64,000 nt of DNA from Croceivirga lutea. Its GTDB lineage: Bacteria > Bacteroidota > Bacteroidia > Flavobacteriales > Flavobacteriaceae. Both the position numbers and the translations under genes were made by a program. This document shows positions 37,446 to 46,456 of the stretch, one piece after another. The stretch spans positions 62,001 through 126,000 of the forward strand of contig NZ_JACJUK010000008.1 in the NCBI RefSeq assembly GCF_014235875.1. The letters are read 5' to 3'. The notes under the pieces are model-generated. The model worked only from the letters and a program-made list of their open reading frames with translations. It made no database searches and was not told the DNA's origin. Numbering within the stretch: the first letter of the stretch is position 1; every line of letters starts with the position of its first letter.

Positions 37446-38468
37446 ATGCAAAATTCGACAAAATATATTTTGGCCATAGAATCTTCTTGTGATGATACCT
37501 CTGCAGCTGTTTTAGCCAATGAAAAGGTACTTAGTAATGTGGTTGCTAACCAAGAAATTCATCAAAAATATGGTGGCGTTGTACCAGAATTAGCTTCTAG
37601 GGCACATCAACAAAATATCGTTCCCGTGGTTGACCAAGCATTAAAGCAAGCAAATATCAACAAAAACCAATTAAGTGCCATTGCATTTACAAGAGGGCCT
37701 GGCCTTATGGGTTCACTATTGGTTGGAACTTCTTTTGCAAAATCTTTAGCCTTAGGTCTTGCTATACCTTTGATTGAGGTTAATCATATGCAAGCACATA
37801 TATTAGCCCATTTTATTGAAGATAAAACACAGAAAACACCAAAATTTCCGTTTTTAGCTATGACCATAAGTGGAGGTCATACACAAATTGTTTTGGTTAA
37901 AAGCTATTTTGAAATGGAGGTATTAGGGCAAACTTTAGATGATGCCGTTGGAGAAGCTTTTGACAAATCTGCCAAAATATTAGGTCTACCCTATCCAGGT
38001 GGTCCATTGATTGACAACTACGCTAAAGAAGGTAACCCTTTGGCATATCCTTTTCCTAAACCAAAAGTAGACGGGCTTAATTTTAGCTTTAGTGGATTAA
38101 AAACTAGTATACTTTATTTTTTACAGCGCGAAACTCAAAAAAATCCACAATTTAAGTCAGAGAACATAGCAGATATTTGTGCTTCTATACAATATACCAT
38201 TCTTGAAATTTTGATGGATAAATTAACTATAGCCGTAGCACAAACTGAGGTTAAACGCGTGGCAATTGGTGGTGGAGTTGCAGCAAACTCTGGCATAAGA
38301 CAACGCCTAAGAGAAGCTGAAAATAAAATGGGTTGGGAAACTTACATTCCAAAATTTGAATATTGTACAGATAATGCTGCCATGATAGGTATAGTAGGGT
38401 ATTTAAAATACCTAAACAAAGATTTTGTGAATCAAAGTGTTGTAGCAAAAGCTAGATATGTAATCTAA
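37446..38468 (+). CDS. tsaD: tRNA N6-adenosine threonylcarbamoyltransferase
   Basis: 340-residue Kae1/TsaD enzyme that transfers the threonylcarbamoyl group to A37 of ANN-decoding tRNAs. The start ILAIESSCDDTSAAVL, the iron-binding HMQAHILAHF, the SGGHTQIVLV phosphate loop and GGGVAANSGIRQRL are diagnostic. It acts with TsaB, TsaC and TsaE, which are not nearby. It is the first gene of a closely spaced six-gene plus-strand run. Confidence 0.97.
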   Translation: MQNSTKYILAIESSCDDTSAAVLANEKVLSNVVANQEIHQKYGGVVPELASRAHQQNIVPVVDQALKQANINKNQLSAIAFTRGPGLMGSLLVGTSFAKSLALGLAIPLIEVNHMQAHILAHFIEDKTQKTPKFPFLAMTISGGHTQIVLVKSYFEMEVLGQTLDDAVGEAFDKSAKILGLPYPGGPLIDNYAKEGNPLAYPFPKPKVDGLNFSFSGLKTSILYFLQRETQKNPQFKSENIADICASIQYTILEILMDKLTIAVAQTEVKRVAIGGGVAANSGIRQRLREAENKMGWETYIPKFEYCTDNAAMIGIVGYLKYLNKDFVNQSVVAKARYVI

Positions 38469-38478
38469 TTTTTAGCCC

Positions 38479-38811
38479 ATGGCATTTAATGAAGAACTTG
38501 CTAAAGACCTTAAGCAAACTTTTGAACTCCGAGGAATAACCGTTACTTCAAAAAAAATGTTTGGTGGCATTGCATTTCTTTATCAAGGTAAAATGACTGT
38601 TGGCATTATCAACGATGATTTAATGGTACGCGTTATATCAGAAAAAATGGAGAAGGTTTTAGCAAAAGATGGTGTAAGACCTATGGATTTTACAGGTAAG
38701 GCAATGAAAGAATTTGTTTTTGTAGTATCAGAATTCTATAAGACACATAAACAACTAGACTTTTGGATAACACTAGGTTTAGAACACGCAAAAAATAAAT
38801 TAAAAAACTAA
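38479..38811 (+). CDS. TfoX/Sxy N-terminal-domain protein
   Basis: 110 residues matching the TfoX N-terminal domain (VTSKKMFGGIAFLYQGKMTVGII ... RPMDFTGKAMKEFVFV, in part). Only this single domain is present; the C-terminal helical domain of full-length Sxy is missing. Full-length proteins act in competence, but stand-alone versions are widespread and of unclear role, so no competence function is claimed. It lies ten bases after tsaD and 16 before rsmE. Confidence 0.85.
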   Translation: MAFNEELAKDLKQTFELRGITVTSKKMFGGIAFLYQGKMTVGIINDDLMVRVISEKMEKVLAKDGVRPMDFTGKAMKEFVFVVSEFYKTHKQLDFWITLGLEHAKNKLKN

Positions 38812-38827
38812 TCTTAACACTTTTACC

Positions 38828-39532
38828 ATGCAACTATTTTATAACTCTAGACTCGATAATAGTGCACAACAATTTGTTTTTCCGGCAGATGAAAGCAAAC
38901 ACATTGTAAAAGTATTGCGTAAAAAAGAAGGAGATATTTTACATATCACTAATGGCAAAGGTTCTTTGTTCAAAGCAGAAATCTTAGTAGCAGACCCTAA
39001 AAAATGTAAAGTACAGTTAGTTTCAACAGAAAAATCTATTCCAAAACTGTATCATTTACATATAGCAGTAGCCCCCACCAAAATGAATGACCGTTTTGAG
39101 TGGTTTTTAGAGAAAGCAACTGAAATTGGTATAGACGAAATTACACCCCTACTTTGTGATAATTCTGAACGAAAAGTAATAAAACAAGAACGTTATGAAC
39201 GTGTTCTACAGTCAGCTATGAAACAATCTTTGCAAACCAAATTGCCAAAATTAAATCCGTTAACCAGTTACAGCCAGTTCATAGAAAACGCGGGGGCACA
39301 ACAAAAATTTATAGCACATTGTGAAGATGCCGATAAAGCAGAGTTTAAAAGATGTTTGCATGCAGATAAAGATGTAATTGTTTTGATTGGCCCAGAAGGC
39401 GATTTTTCACCTGCTGAGATTAACTTGGCTTTAGAAAACAAGTATAAACCTATTTCTTTGGGTAGAAATAGACTTCGGACAGAAACAGCAGCTATAGTAG
39501 CTTGCTGTACAGTTAATATGATAAATAACTAA
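38828..39532 (+). CDS. rsmE: 16S rRNA (uracil-1498-N3)-methyltransferase
   Basis: 234-residue SPOUT-class methyltransferase modifying U1498 of 16S rRNA with SAM. A PUA-like N-terminus (DESKHIVKVLRKKEGD) is followed by the knotted domain with EKATEIGIDEITPL, IGPEGDFSPAEI and the C-terminal ISLGRNRLRTETAAIVA, the standard RsmE motifs. Length fits. It is part of the tsaD operon with short spacings on both sides. Confidence 0.96.
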   Translation: MQLFYNSRLDNSAQQFVFPADESKHIVKVLRKKEGDILHITNGKGSLFKAEILVADPKKCKVQLVSTEKSIPKLYHLHIAVAPTKMNDRFEWFLEKATEIGIDEITPLLCDNSERKVIKQERYERVLQSAMKQSLQTKLPKLNPLTSYSQFIENAGAQQKFIAHCEDADKAEFKRCLHADKDVIVLIGPEGDFSPAEINLALENKYKPISLGRNRLRTETAAIVACCTVNMINN

Positions 39533-39556
39533 AAGAATAAGTGTACTTTTAGTCGT

Positions 39557-40204
39557 ATGAATAAACATCAAGTTTTACTATTTACATTTATTCTTTTAAG
39601 CACAAGTATTTTTGCTCAAGAAATTGCTGTTTTAAAATATGGTGGAGGTGGAGATTGGTATGCAAACCCTACAGCTTTACCCAATTTAATTACTTTTTGC
39701 AACCAAAACATTAATACCAAAATAAATCCAGAGCCAGAAACTGTGGAGCCTAGCAGTACTGGTTTATATCAATATCCATTTTTATACATGACAGGTCACG
39801 GCAATGTTTTCTTCTCAGAAGAAGAGGCAGAAAATCTACGTAACTATTTACTTTCTGGTGGCTTTATACATGTTGATGATAATTATGGTATGCGAGAGTA
39901 TTTTGAAAAAGAACTCAAAAAAATATTCCCAGAAAAAGAATTTATTGAGTTAGGGAAAGAACATCCTATTTTCGACCAGAACTATAAATTCCCAAACGGT
40001 TTACCTAAAATTCATGAACATGATGGAAAAAGACCACAAGCCTTGGGTATTTTTCATGAAAATAGATTGGTTTTGTTATTTACTTTTGAAAGTGACTTAG
40101 GTGATGGTTGGGAAGACCCTTCTGTACATAAAGACCCTGAAGAAGTTAGAACTAAAGCCTTACAAATGGGCGCTAACATTGTTGAATACGTATTTAAATC
40201 ATGA
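39557..40204 (+). CDS. DUF4159-domain exported protein
   Basis: 215 residues with a signal peptide (LLFTFILLSTSIFAQE). The domain reads AVLKYGGGGDWYANPTALPN, LYMTGHGNVFFSEEEAE and GGFIHVDDNYGMREYFEKE, all typical of DUF4159, whose fold resembles ThuA/class I glutamine amidotransferases. No catalytic role is established. It overlaps the AI-2E-family gene by four bases (ATGA), indicating translational coupling. Confidence 0.9.
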   Translation: MNKHQVLLFTFILLSTSIFAQEIAVLKYGGGGDWYANPTALPNLITFCNQNINTKINPEPETVEPSSTGLYQYPFLYMTGHGNVFFSEEEAENLRNYLLSGGFIHVDDNYGMREYFEKELKKIFPEKEFIELGKEHPIFDQNYKFPNGLPKIHEHDGKRPQALGIFHENRLVLLFTFESDLGDGWEDPSVHKDPEEVRTKALQMGANIVEYVFKS

Positions 40205-41301
40205 CCTCTAAAACCATTTCAACCGGTATTTTACGGGCAGTTGGCATCATAGCTGGTATAGTATTACTAGGTTACTTTTTATATGCTATACGCTCTGTAA
40301 TTGCTTATTTGGTAATTGCAGCCGTACTAGCGTTGTTGGGTAGACCAATTGTTAATTTTTTAATACGTAAACTCAAATTTCCTGAGACTCTAGCTGTTAT
40401 TGTAACCATGCTATTAATACTTAGCGTGTTCATGGGAATACTGTCGTTATTTATTCCCTTAATAAATGAGCAGAGTAAAAACCTATCTCTACTTAATGTT
40501 GATGAGCTACAAAAAAATTTAAATGAACTTTATGTTCAAGTAATGGATTATTTTGGAACCTCTAAAGCAGATGTTGATGATCTAATAAAAGATTCTGAAT
40601 TAGAAAAAAACTTCTTATCTGGTATCGACTTAAATTTTATTCCAAATATTCTAAATGCTACCGTAAATGTAGTAAGTGAGTTTAGTGTAGGTTTATTTTC
40701 TGTGTTATTTATTTCGTTCTTTTTTCTAAAGGATAGCAAACTCATGCAAACAGGTTTAATGACCTTTATACCAGACGAAAAAGAGGATAAAACTTCACAA
40801 TCTATCAATAAAATTAACAACCTATTATCACGCTATTTTGGGGGTATTCTATTACAACTGTTTATCCTCTTTGTTATTTATACCATTACCCTTTTTATCG
40901 TAGGCGTTGAAAATGCTTTGGTAATTGCTTTTTTATGCGCACTCTTTAATATAATACCCTACATAGGGCCGTTAATTGGCGGTGCAATAATGATTGCACT
41001 TACCATGACAAGCCATTTAGGAATGGATTTTAGTAGCGTTATCTTACCCAAAGCTGGGTACGTTCTTATTGGTATTTTAATAGGCCAGTTAATAGATAAT
41101 TTCTTTTCACAACCTTTTATATTTTCTAATTCTGTGAAATCTCATCCGTTAGAAATATTCTTGATTATCATAATTGCCGGTTTGTTATTTGGTATAACGG
41201 GTATGGTAATTGCGGTTCCAGGATATACGGCAATAAAAGTGGTTTTGAAGCAATTTTTGTCAGACAATCCGTTTGTGCAAAAATTTACCAAAAATCTATA
41301 A
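40201..41301 (+). CDS. AI-2E family (PerM-like) membrane transporter
   Basis: 366 residues with about eight membrane helices. The motif LCALFNIIPYIGPLIGGAIM is the conserved core of this family, and the C-terminal half shows GQLIDNFFSQPFIFSNSVKS and FGITGMVIAVPGYTAIKVV. Family members export various substrates, including autoinducer-2 in E. coli TqsA and sodium in some others, so the substrate here is open. It is translationally coupled to the DUF4159 protein. Confidence 0.9.
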   Translation: MTSKTISTGILRAVGIIAGIVLLGYFLYAIRSVIAYLVIAAVLALLGRPIVNFLIRKLKFPETLAVIVTMLLILSVFMGILSLFIPLINEQSKNLSLLNVDELQKNLNELYVQVMDYFGTSKADVDDLIKDSELEKNFLSGIDLNFIPNILNATVNVVSEFSVGLFSVLFISFFFLKDSKLMQTGLMTFIPDEKEDKTSQSINKINNLLSRYFGGILLQLFILFVIYTITLFIVGVENALVIAFLCALFNIIPYIGPLIGGAIMIALTMTSHLGMDFSSVILPKAGYVLIGILIGQLIDNFFSQPFIFSNSVKSHPLEIFLIIIIAGLLFGITGMVIAVPGYTAIKVVLKQFLSDNPFVQKFTKNL

Positions 41302-41304
41302 AGT

Positions 41305-42483
41305 TTGAATTTTGACATTCTAAAGCCAGCTGTACAAGATTTTATCACTAAAAATCTAAACACAGATGTGGTAAAACTGTTATTGTCTAAACCGCAGTTC
41401 AAAGGAGTTACTCAAAAAGAATTAGCAGAACAAATACAGTGCAAGAAAAAAAGTCAAACTAAATTACCTACATGGTTTAATACCATTGGCATTTATTATC
41501 CTAAAAAAATAAATATTGAGCAAACCTCTTCAGAGATAACTGCGGCTTATAAAGCTAATTTGGTTTCTGGAGAATCGCTAATAGACCTAACCGGTGGGTT
41601 TGGCGTTGATAGTTATTATTTCGCAAAGCGAATAAAAAAAGTAACACATTGCGAGGTTGATGAGAAACTATCTAAAATTGTAGCTCAAAATTATCTACAA
41701 CTTAATGTCAAAAACATTGATACCATTGCTAAAAACGGATTGGAAGTTCTAAAACAATCTCCCTACCAATTCGATTATATTTATATTGACCCATCTCGTA
41801 GAGATTCTGTAAAAGGAAAAGTATTTAAACTTACCGATTATCACCCCAATGTTCCTGAACACCTAAATGAATTATTTGCAAAAACTAATACTGTTCTAAT
41901 TAAAACTGCTCCTCTGTTAGATATTAGTCTAGGCATTTCTGAATTGATATGGGTTGCTGAAATTCATATAGTCGCGGTAAAAAATGAAGTAAAGGAATTG
42001 TTATTCTTACTTAAAAAACACAATCAAGAAAAACCCATTATTAAAACGGTAAATATTGTTGGAGAACATACCAATGAGTTTTCATTTTACTTAAATGATG
42101 AAAAAAATGCTAAGGTTTCTTACGCAATGCCTAAAAAATATCTGTTTGAACCCAACGCAGCTATACTAAAATCGGGCGGTTTTAAGACTATTTCTGAGAA
42201 ATTTAAGTTAGATAAACTAGCGGAGCACTCGCATCTATACACTGCCAACAGTGTCCAAAATTTTCCAGGAAGAGTTTTTGAGGTTGTAGACACCATTCCA
42301 TTTCAAAAGAAAAATTTAAAAAAATTGGGGTTTAAAAAGGCCAATATTACCACACGGAATTTTCCGTTAAGTGTGGCTGAAATCCGAAAAATATCTAAAA
42401 TAAAAGATGGTGGTATAGACTATTTATTTTTCACCACTATTGAAGATAAACTCTACTGTATAAGCACTAAAAAGGTTGTTTAG
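41305..42483 (+). CDS. Class I SAM-dependent methyltransferase with THUMP-like domain
   Basis: 392 residues. The start is TTG, three bases after the preceding stop; the reading frame and spacing make it the natural initiator. LIDLTGGFGVDSYYFAKRI is the SAM-binding motif I and FDYIYIDPSRRDSVKGK the catalytic DPxR-like motif IV. The C-terminal part (PNAAILKSGGFKTIS, NITTRNFPLSVAEIRK) is the THUMP-like RNA-binding domain. Likely an RNA methyltransferase of unknown target. It ends flush against the convergent lipoprotein gene with no spacer. Confidence 0.88.
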   Translation: MNFDILKPAVQDFITKNLNTDVVKLLLSKPQFKGVTQKELAEQIQCKKKSQTKLPTWFNTIGIYYPKKINIEQTSSEITAAYKANLVSGESLIDLTGGFGVDSYYFAKRIKKVTHCEVDEKLSKIVAQNYLQLNVKNIDTIAKNGLEVLKQSPYQFDYIYIDPSRRDSVKGKVFKLTDYHPNVPEHLNELFAKTNTVLIKTAPLLDISLGISELIWVAEIHIVAVKNEVKELLFLLKKHNQEKPIIKTVNIVGEHTNEFSFYLNDEKNAKVSYAMPKKYLFEPNAAILKSGGFKTISEKFKLDKLAEHSHLYTANSVQNFPGRVFEVVDTIPFQKKNLKKLGFKKANITTRNFPLSVAEIRKISKIKDGGIDYLFFTTIEDKLYCISTKKVV

Positions 42484-42822
42484 TTACCTTGGGTCTAACC
42501 AGATAATTTCAATATTCTTTAGTTTAAGTAGCATTAAATCTGGACAGTTATTAAGTGATGCAAAGCCGCCAACTTCACATAAATACTCGCATTTATCATT
42601 AAGAACTATCGAAAACTCTCTACCGTCTCGCTGTTCTTTATAAACGTATATTTTCTCGCCATTATAAGTGCCCTGATGTATCTCTGCTCTTGGTGTTTTT
42701 GGCGGTATAGCAAGTATCTTCTCAACCGTATCTTGCATACAGGTGGGCTCCAAGTCTTGAAACCTGCCAACTGTTTTACAAGAAACAATTAAAAGTATAG
42801 GCCAAAGTCTAAAATACCTCAT
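42484..42822 (-). CDS. Small lipoprotein, possibly DUF6970-like
   Basis: 112 residues. MRYFRLWPILLIVSCKTVG is a short signal ending in a lipobox Cys. The mature part has CMQDTVEKILAIPP, YNGEKIYVYKEQRD, KCEYLCEVGGFASLNNCPDL: a cysteine-rich pattern that resembles the DUF6970 family from memory, but I cannot confirm it. It starts inside the last bases of the M15 peptidase gene (ATGA overlap, 4 bases). Function unknown. Confidence 0.75.
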   Translation of the reverse strand: MRYFRLWPILLIVSCKTVGRFQDLEPTCMQDTVEKILAIPPKTPRAEIHQGTYNGEKIYVYKEQRDGREFSIVLNDKCEYLCEVGGFASLNNCPDLMLLKLKNIEIIWLDPR

Positions 42823-43550
42823 TCACAATCCCATTTAAAATTTGCCACCTTGTCATTAGAACCAGCAGATAAATTATAATGCCACCATTCTGTTCTTATA
42901 GACCAAAAACCATGAGCCTCCATAGTTTCTTTTAGCAATTTACGATTATCAAGTATGTTTTGAGGTAAATCTGTATGGTCATGATGCGCCTTTTTACCAA
43001 AAAAATCAAAATCTGTTCCCATAGGTAATTCTTCGCCTTCTAAATTCACTAACGTAATATCAACAGCACCACCTTTATTGTGAATTGAACCCTTTACCGG
43101 ATTTGCAACATATTGCGGATTTGGAACAATATCCCACATTTTATATTGAACCGAGTTAGGCCTATAACAATCATAAAACTTAATAGCATAGCCTTTTGAC
43201 CTAAATTCTTGATTAGCTTTTAAAAGTGCTTTTGCAGTCTTTACTCGCATATAACATTCTGCACAATCATATACCTTAGCCTTTAAAAAGTTATTGGTAG
43301 TAGCATACCGCATATCATAAAAAAAATCGTTGCTATAATCTGCCAAACGTATAAATGTAGTGTCTGCTAATTCTTCTAACGGTGTAGTATTTTTTGTTTG
43401 AGGTACACTTGCTTCAGGCTTATCAACAATTTCTAAGGTTGTTTCTGTAAGCACCACAGTCTCTTTCTTTGCTGTATTATTGACCTTTGTATTTGCTTCT
43501 TTACAGGCTAATACCATACATACTACTATGAAGACTACAAACTTTTTCAT
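42819..43550 (-). CDS. M15 family D-alanyl-D-alanine dipeptidase (VanX/DdpX-like) lipoprotein
   Basis: 243 residues from the ATG at 43550, chosen because it gives a lipoprotein signal (MKKFVVFIVVCMVLACKEA) and a one-base overlap with the upstream stop; a further in-frame ATG at 43577 lies inside the previous gene. The zinc dipeptidase core shows the Arg segment FYDCYRPNSVQYKMW, the metal ligands in SIHNKGGAVDITLV, and EWWHYNL with the catalytic Glu and third ligand. By family it hydrolyses D-Ala-D-Ala in the periplasm. Flanking genes are also envelope lipoproteins. Confidence 0.9.
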   Translation of the reverse strand: MKKFVVFIVVCMVLACKEANTKVNNTAKKETVVLTETTLEIVDKPEASVPQTKNTTPLEELADTTFIRLADYSNDFFYDMRYATTNNFLKAKVYDCAECYMRVKTAKALLKANQEFRSKGYAIKFYDCYRPNSVQYKMWDIVPNPQYVANPVKGSIHNKGGAVDITLVNLEGEELPMGTDFDFFGKKAHHDHTDLPQNILDNRKLLKETMEAHGFWSIRTEWWHYNLSAGSNDKVANFKWDCE

Positions 43551-44257
43551 TACAATCTTTTTTGAGAAGCTATCCATTCATAAAGTTCATCAGTTTCATA
43601 AGCTGGAACCCAAGACTCATGCCCCACCCCTTTGTATCTGGTGTAGGTTACGGTATAGCCCATTTCTTTGAGTTTTTTAACCATTATATCTGATTCTTGC
43701 ACTGGTATTACTTCATCTTCATCTCCATGAAAAACCCAGATAGGCATTTTTTTATCTAACCAACTGGCGTATGGCGCGGGTGCCATTCCACAAACAACAG
43801 CTAAAGCAGCAAATTTTTCAGGGTATTGTACGGCCATATTCCAAGCGGCACTTCCTCCCCTACTTAACCCAGTTAAATAAATTCGATTACGGTCAACGTT
43901 ATTTTCGGCAACTATTTTTTCTAAAAGCAAATTTAAAGCTTCTATATTCCACCATTTCTTTTTATGTGGATTTTGTGGTGCTAAAATCAAAAAAGGAAAA
44001 TCCTTTTCACCTCTAAGCATTTTAGGGGGTCCAACTCGTTTTAATTCTTCCAAATCTCCACCTGCTTCACCACCGCCATGTAAGAATAAGAGTAAACCAA
44101 AGCCTTCCTCTTTATCCACTTCATAACCCTCTGGATAGTACAAATAATAGGCAAATTTTTCTTCAGTAACCGTTAATTCTTCGCCTGCCACTAGCTGACT
44201 CTGAGCCGCACAACTGGTTAATAATACTAAAAGAAAAAAACAACTTACAATTCTCAT
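43550..44257 (-). CDS. Alpha/beta-hydrolase lipoprotein (PHB-depolymerase/esterase-like)
   Basis: 235 residues. MRIVSCFFLLVLLTSCAAQ is an SPII signal. The hydrolase core has LLLFLHGGGEAGGD (oxyanion region), the nucleophile elbow GLSRGGSAAWNMA, Asp in HGDEDEVIPV and His in GVGHESWV, a complete Ser-Asp-His triad. It is probably a cell-envelope carboxylesterase or peptidase; the substrate is unknown. It starts immediately at the stop of the nucleotidase gene (no gap) and overlaps the M15 peptidase by one base. Confidence 0.88.
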   Translation of the reverse strand: MRIVSCFFLLVLLTSCAAQSQLVAGEELTVTEEKFAYYLYYPEGYEVDKEEGFGLLLFLHGGGEAGGDLEELKRVGPPKMLRGEKDFPFLILAPQNPHKKKWWNIEALNLLLEKIVAENNVDRNRIYLTGLSRGGSAAWNMAVQYPEKFAALAVVCGMAPAPYASWLDKKMPIWVFHGDEDEVIPVQESDIMVKKLKEMGYTVTYTRYKGVGHESWVPAYETDELYEWIASQKRL

Positions 44258-44785
44258 TTAGACGAGCATTTCAGCAATTTGAAGCCATGAAGATACGCGT
44301 TCAAAACGTTCTTCGCCAATATTATGAGGAGAAGTAAACAGGATAGCTCTGCCCTCAAACCTTTCTAGATTATACGCTCTATCATCAATTAAAACATCAC
44401 CTTTAAGCATATGTTTGTCTCCACATAAAATACGATGCTGCCACTTGATAAAAGGAAAATGTTCATCTAACCAATCAGATTTTTCTTTTAAAGAATTTGG
44501 AAATTGCATAGCAGCTGAAGCTATATAAACTTCGTGCTTATGGTATAATTCTTTTAAAACTTCTTGACTATGGGGTATCACAGCTAAATTTCTAAAAAAA
44601 CCTACCTGCCTAGCATGGTCTTTTACATTTTGCTGGTGTTCTGGGGGCACACACTTCCAAAAATCAGAGCATTTATTTTCCGCTTCAACTTTTGTAAAAT
44701 TGGCATTAAATTCTTTATTGTAGATATTAATATGTTCTTGGTAGGTATCAGCAATTACCTCATCCATATCAACAAATATTCTCAT
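44258..44785 (-). CDS. 5'(3')-deoxyribonucleotidase, NT5C type
   Basis: 175-residue HAD-superfamily phosphatase, cytoplasmic. Motif I is FVDMDEVIADTY with the nucleophile Asp and general-acid Asp. Motif II is IASAAMQFPNS, and LIDDRAYNLERF is motif IV. Length and motifs match the NT5C family that dephosphorylates deoxyribonucleoside monophosphates. It heads a four-gene minus-strand group whose members abut or overlap by one to four bases. Confidence 0.9.
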   Translation of the reverse strand: MRIFVDMDEVIADTYQEHINIYNKEFNANFTKVEAENKCSDFWKCVPPEHQQNVKDHARQVGFFRNLAVIPHSQEVLKELYHKHEVYIASAAMQFPNSLKEKSDWLDEHFPFIKWQHRILCGDKHMLKGDVLIDDRAYNLERFEGRAILFTSPHNIGEERFERVSSWLQIAEMLV

Positions 44786-45130
44786 AGCTATAATTTTTGA
44801 ACGAAGAAACTGAAAAAAGTATACTTAACATGGCAATTAACCAAATGATAACTAAATTAACCTATTGCTTTACAAATGGTATCTACTAAAGTTTAGGTTG
44901 TAACCCTTAGTTAAATACATAACTTCTTTCTCAAAAGATTCAATTTAAAACAATTGTTAAGTCTGTGCGACAGAATTAGTTTTTTTATTTTACCCATAAT
45001 TACCGCGATTCATTTTTATAAAGATTGCTGTTTTAAAAATTACTGTAATTATGTTAAGCCCAACTATATACAGTCTTCAATTACAGATGGTGTTGATATG
45101 CCCCTGAAAAAATAAAGTATGCATTTTTTT
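44786..45130. other. Intergenic region with no recognised feature
   Basis: About 345 AT-rich bases between the nucleotidase and the tRNA terminator. It should hold the promoter of the minus-strand nucleotidase operon, but I see no convincing TAnnTTTG box, no open reading frame of note and no repeat apart from a short CCCCTGAAAAA echo of the terminator at 45101. Confidence 0.6.
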
Positions 45131-45140
45131 AAAGAAAAAA

Positions 45141-45160
45141 GCCCCTGAAAAATCAGAGGC
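45141..45160 (-). terminator. Intrinsic terminator of tRNA-Arg
   Basis: On the minus strand the RNA folds as GCCTCTGA-TTTT-TCAGGGGC followed by a six-T run. The stem is 8 bp with one mismatch. It lies 14 bases beyond the tRNA 3' end. Confidence 0.8.
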
Positions 45161-45174
45161 TCTTTGTTTACTAG

Positions 45175-45248
45175 TGATCGCGGAAGGATTCGAACCTTCG
45201 ACCGTCTGCTTAGAAGGCAGATGCTCTATCCAGCTGAGCTACGCGACC
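45175..45248 (-). tRNA. tRNA-Arg(UCU)
   Basis: Cloverleaf read on the minus strand: acceptor GGTCGCG/CGCGATC with one G-U, D stem GCTC/GAGC, anticodon stem TCTGC/GCAGA with loop CTTCTAA (anticodon TCT), variable CGGTC, T stem GAAGG/CCTTC with loop TTCGAAT, discriminator A. CCA is not encoded. It decodes AGA and AGG, codons common in this AT-rich genome. It is also an ANN decoder, the class modified by the TsaD made at 37446. Confidence 0.97.
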
Positions 45249-45260
45249 TTTTTGCGGGCG

Positions 45261-45268
45261 CAAATATA
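45261..45268 (-). promoter_or_regulatory. -7 box of tRNA-Arg
   Basis: TATATTTG on the minus strand, a full match to TAnnTTTG, 12 bases before the tRNA 5' end. The bases between form GCGCCCGCAAA, a GC-rich discriminator of the kind expected at stable-RNA promoters. Confidence 0.6.
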
Positions 45269-45319
45269 TACATTTGATGGCTTTGAAAAAAGATAAAAAT
45301 GAAAATGTTTAAAATATTC

Positions 45320-46450
45320 TCACCTAAAATCTTGAACCTTTAAACTTTTTTCTTTCCAATACCCATCGTCATGAAAACCAAATTGAGATGGATTATAATC
45401 ACCAATTAACCCAACGTCAGGTGTTTGTACTATTTTTTCGTCTAATAAATAATAAGATGCATTAACTAAAAGTAGTCGCACTTCTAAGTCTAAAAAATCT
45501 GTTGCCGCTCCTATAGTAGAAGTCAAAGCTTTACCTTTTTTACCGTTCTCTAATTGATACGATTTTAGCCAAACAATTGGAGGCATATTTTCGTTAGGAT
45601 TATATGTCTTGCCTTCTGCTCCTGCCAAAGTTGCTGCAACGGTATCAGACTCTTGCATACCGTAAAACCTATCCTTTTCATTAAATTCTCTCTTTCGCTC
45701 CACAGATTTTCCGTAAACTAATACTTGTGTATCAACTGAAATAGGAGTTCTGATACCATAAACATCTGTAGGCCCCCATATGGCACCGTTTTTTATACCC
45801 GTTAAAATAGGATGTGATTGCAGTTCATTATTAATTATACCCCTTGTACTCTGATGTTTATGATTTCCATGATGTGTATACCACGTTTCTCCTAAAACCT
45901 TTTTGCCAAACCCTAATTGCCAATCTTGATTCTCGCCCCTGTAATTCCACCCATAATGCACATAAGGATGTTCTTTGTTCTCAAAATTGAATGCATGAGT
46001 AGCTGTTCTAATACCGATTATGGGTTTTCCTTCTTTTAGATAAGCTTCAAAAAATTGCATTTGTTCAGTAGGTAGTGCTCTAAATCTAGTGAATAAAATC
46101 ACTAAATCTGCTTGTTGTAAATGTTCTAACCCTGGAATATTAAAGCTGTAATTAGGATTTACAAACCCAGGTTGAGCAATATCTTGAGCAAATAAAACCG
46201 TACAATTAAAGCCATGTTTCTGACTTAAAATTTTAGCAAATTGCGGCAGCATTTCTTCTGAACGATACTCCTCATCACCCGAAATTAAAACAATATTCTT
46301 CTCTTTTTGAACGCTATCTTCCCCTTTAAATGAAAGCCACTCTACAACTTCATTTTTTGCTGTTTCATGCGTATTTACTTCTTTTTTTAGCTCTTTACAA
46401 CTACATGCAACTACTATAACAAACATTAAAAAATATACTTTCTTCAGCAT
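45320..46450 (-). CDS. ThuA-domain lipoprotein
   Basis: 376 residues with a lipoprotein signal (MLKKVYFLMFVIVVACSCKE). The ThuA fold, related to class I glutamine amidotransferases, is seen in IVLISGDEEYRSEEMLPQFA, LVILFTRFRALPTEQMQFFE and GIRTATHAFNF, with a His-rich TWYTHHGNHKHQST loop. Relatives act in sugar (trehalose) utilisation and co-occur with PVC-type heme proteins. It starts six bases after the upstream 1057-residue gene and is co-transcribed with it. Confidence 0.9.
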   Translation of the reverse strand: MLKKVYFLMFVIVVACSCKELKKEVNTHETAKNEVVEWLSFKGEDSVQKEKNIVLISGDEEYRSEEMLPQFAKILSQKHGFNCTVLFAQDIAQPGFVNPNYSFNIPGLEHLQQADLVILFTRFRALPTEQMQFFEAYLKEGKPIIGIRTATHAFNFENKEHPYVHYGWNYRGENQDWQLGFGKKVLGETWYTHHGNHKHQSTRGIINNELQSHPILTGIKNGAIWGPTDVYGIRTPISVDTQVLVYGKSVERKREFNEKDRFYGMQESDTVAATLAGAEGKTYNPNENMPPIVWLKSYQLENGKKGKALTSTIGAATDFLDLEVRLLLVNASYYLLDEKIVQTPDVGLIGDYNPSQFGFHDDGYWKEKSLKVQDFR

Positions 46451-46456
46451 TATAAT

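Noticed and set aside
38479-38811. Competence regulator tfoX
   Set aside because: Only the N-terminal domain is present and the context is housekeeping RNA modification, so a competence role is not supported.
45251-45264. TTTGCG-GG-CGCAAA palindrome as terminator
   Set aside because: It overlaps the -7 box and start region of the tRNA promoter, has only a 2-nt loop and no T run, so a promoter reading is better.
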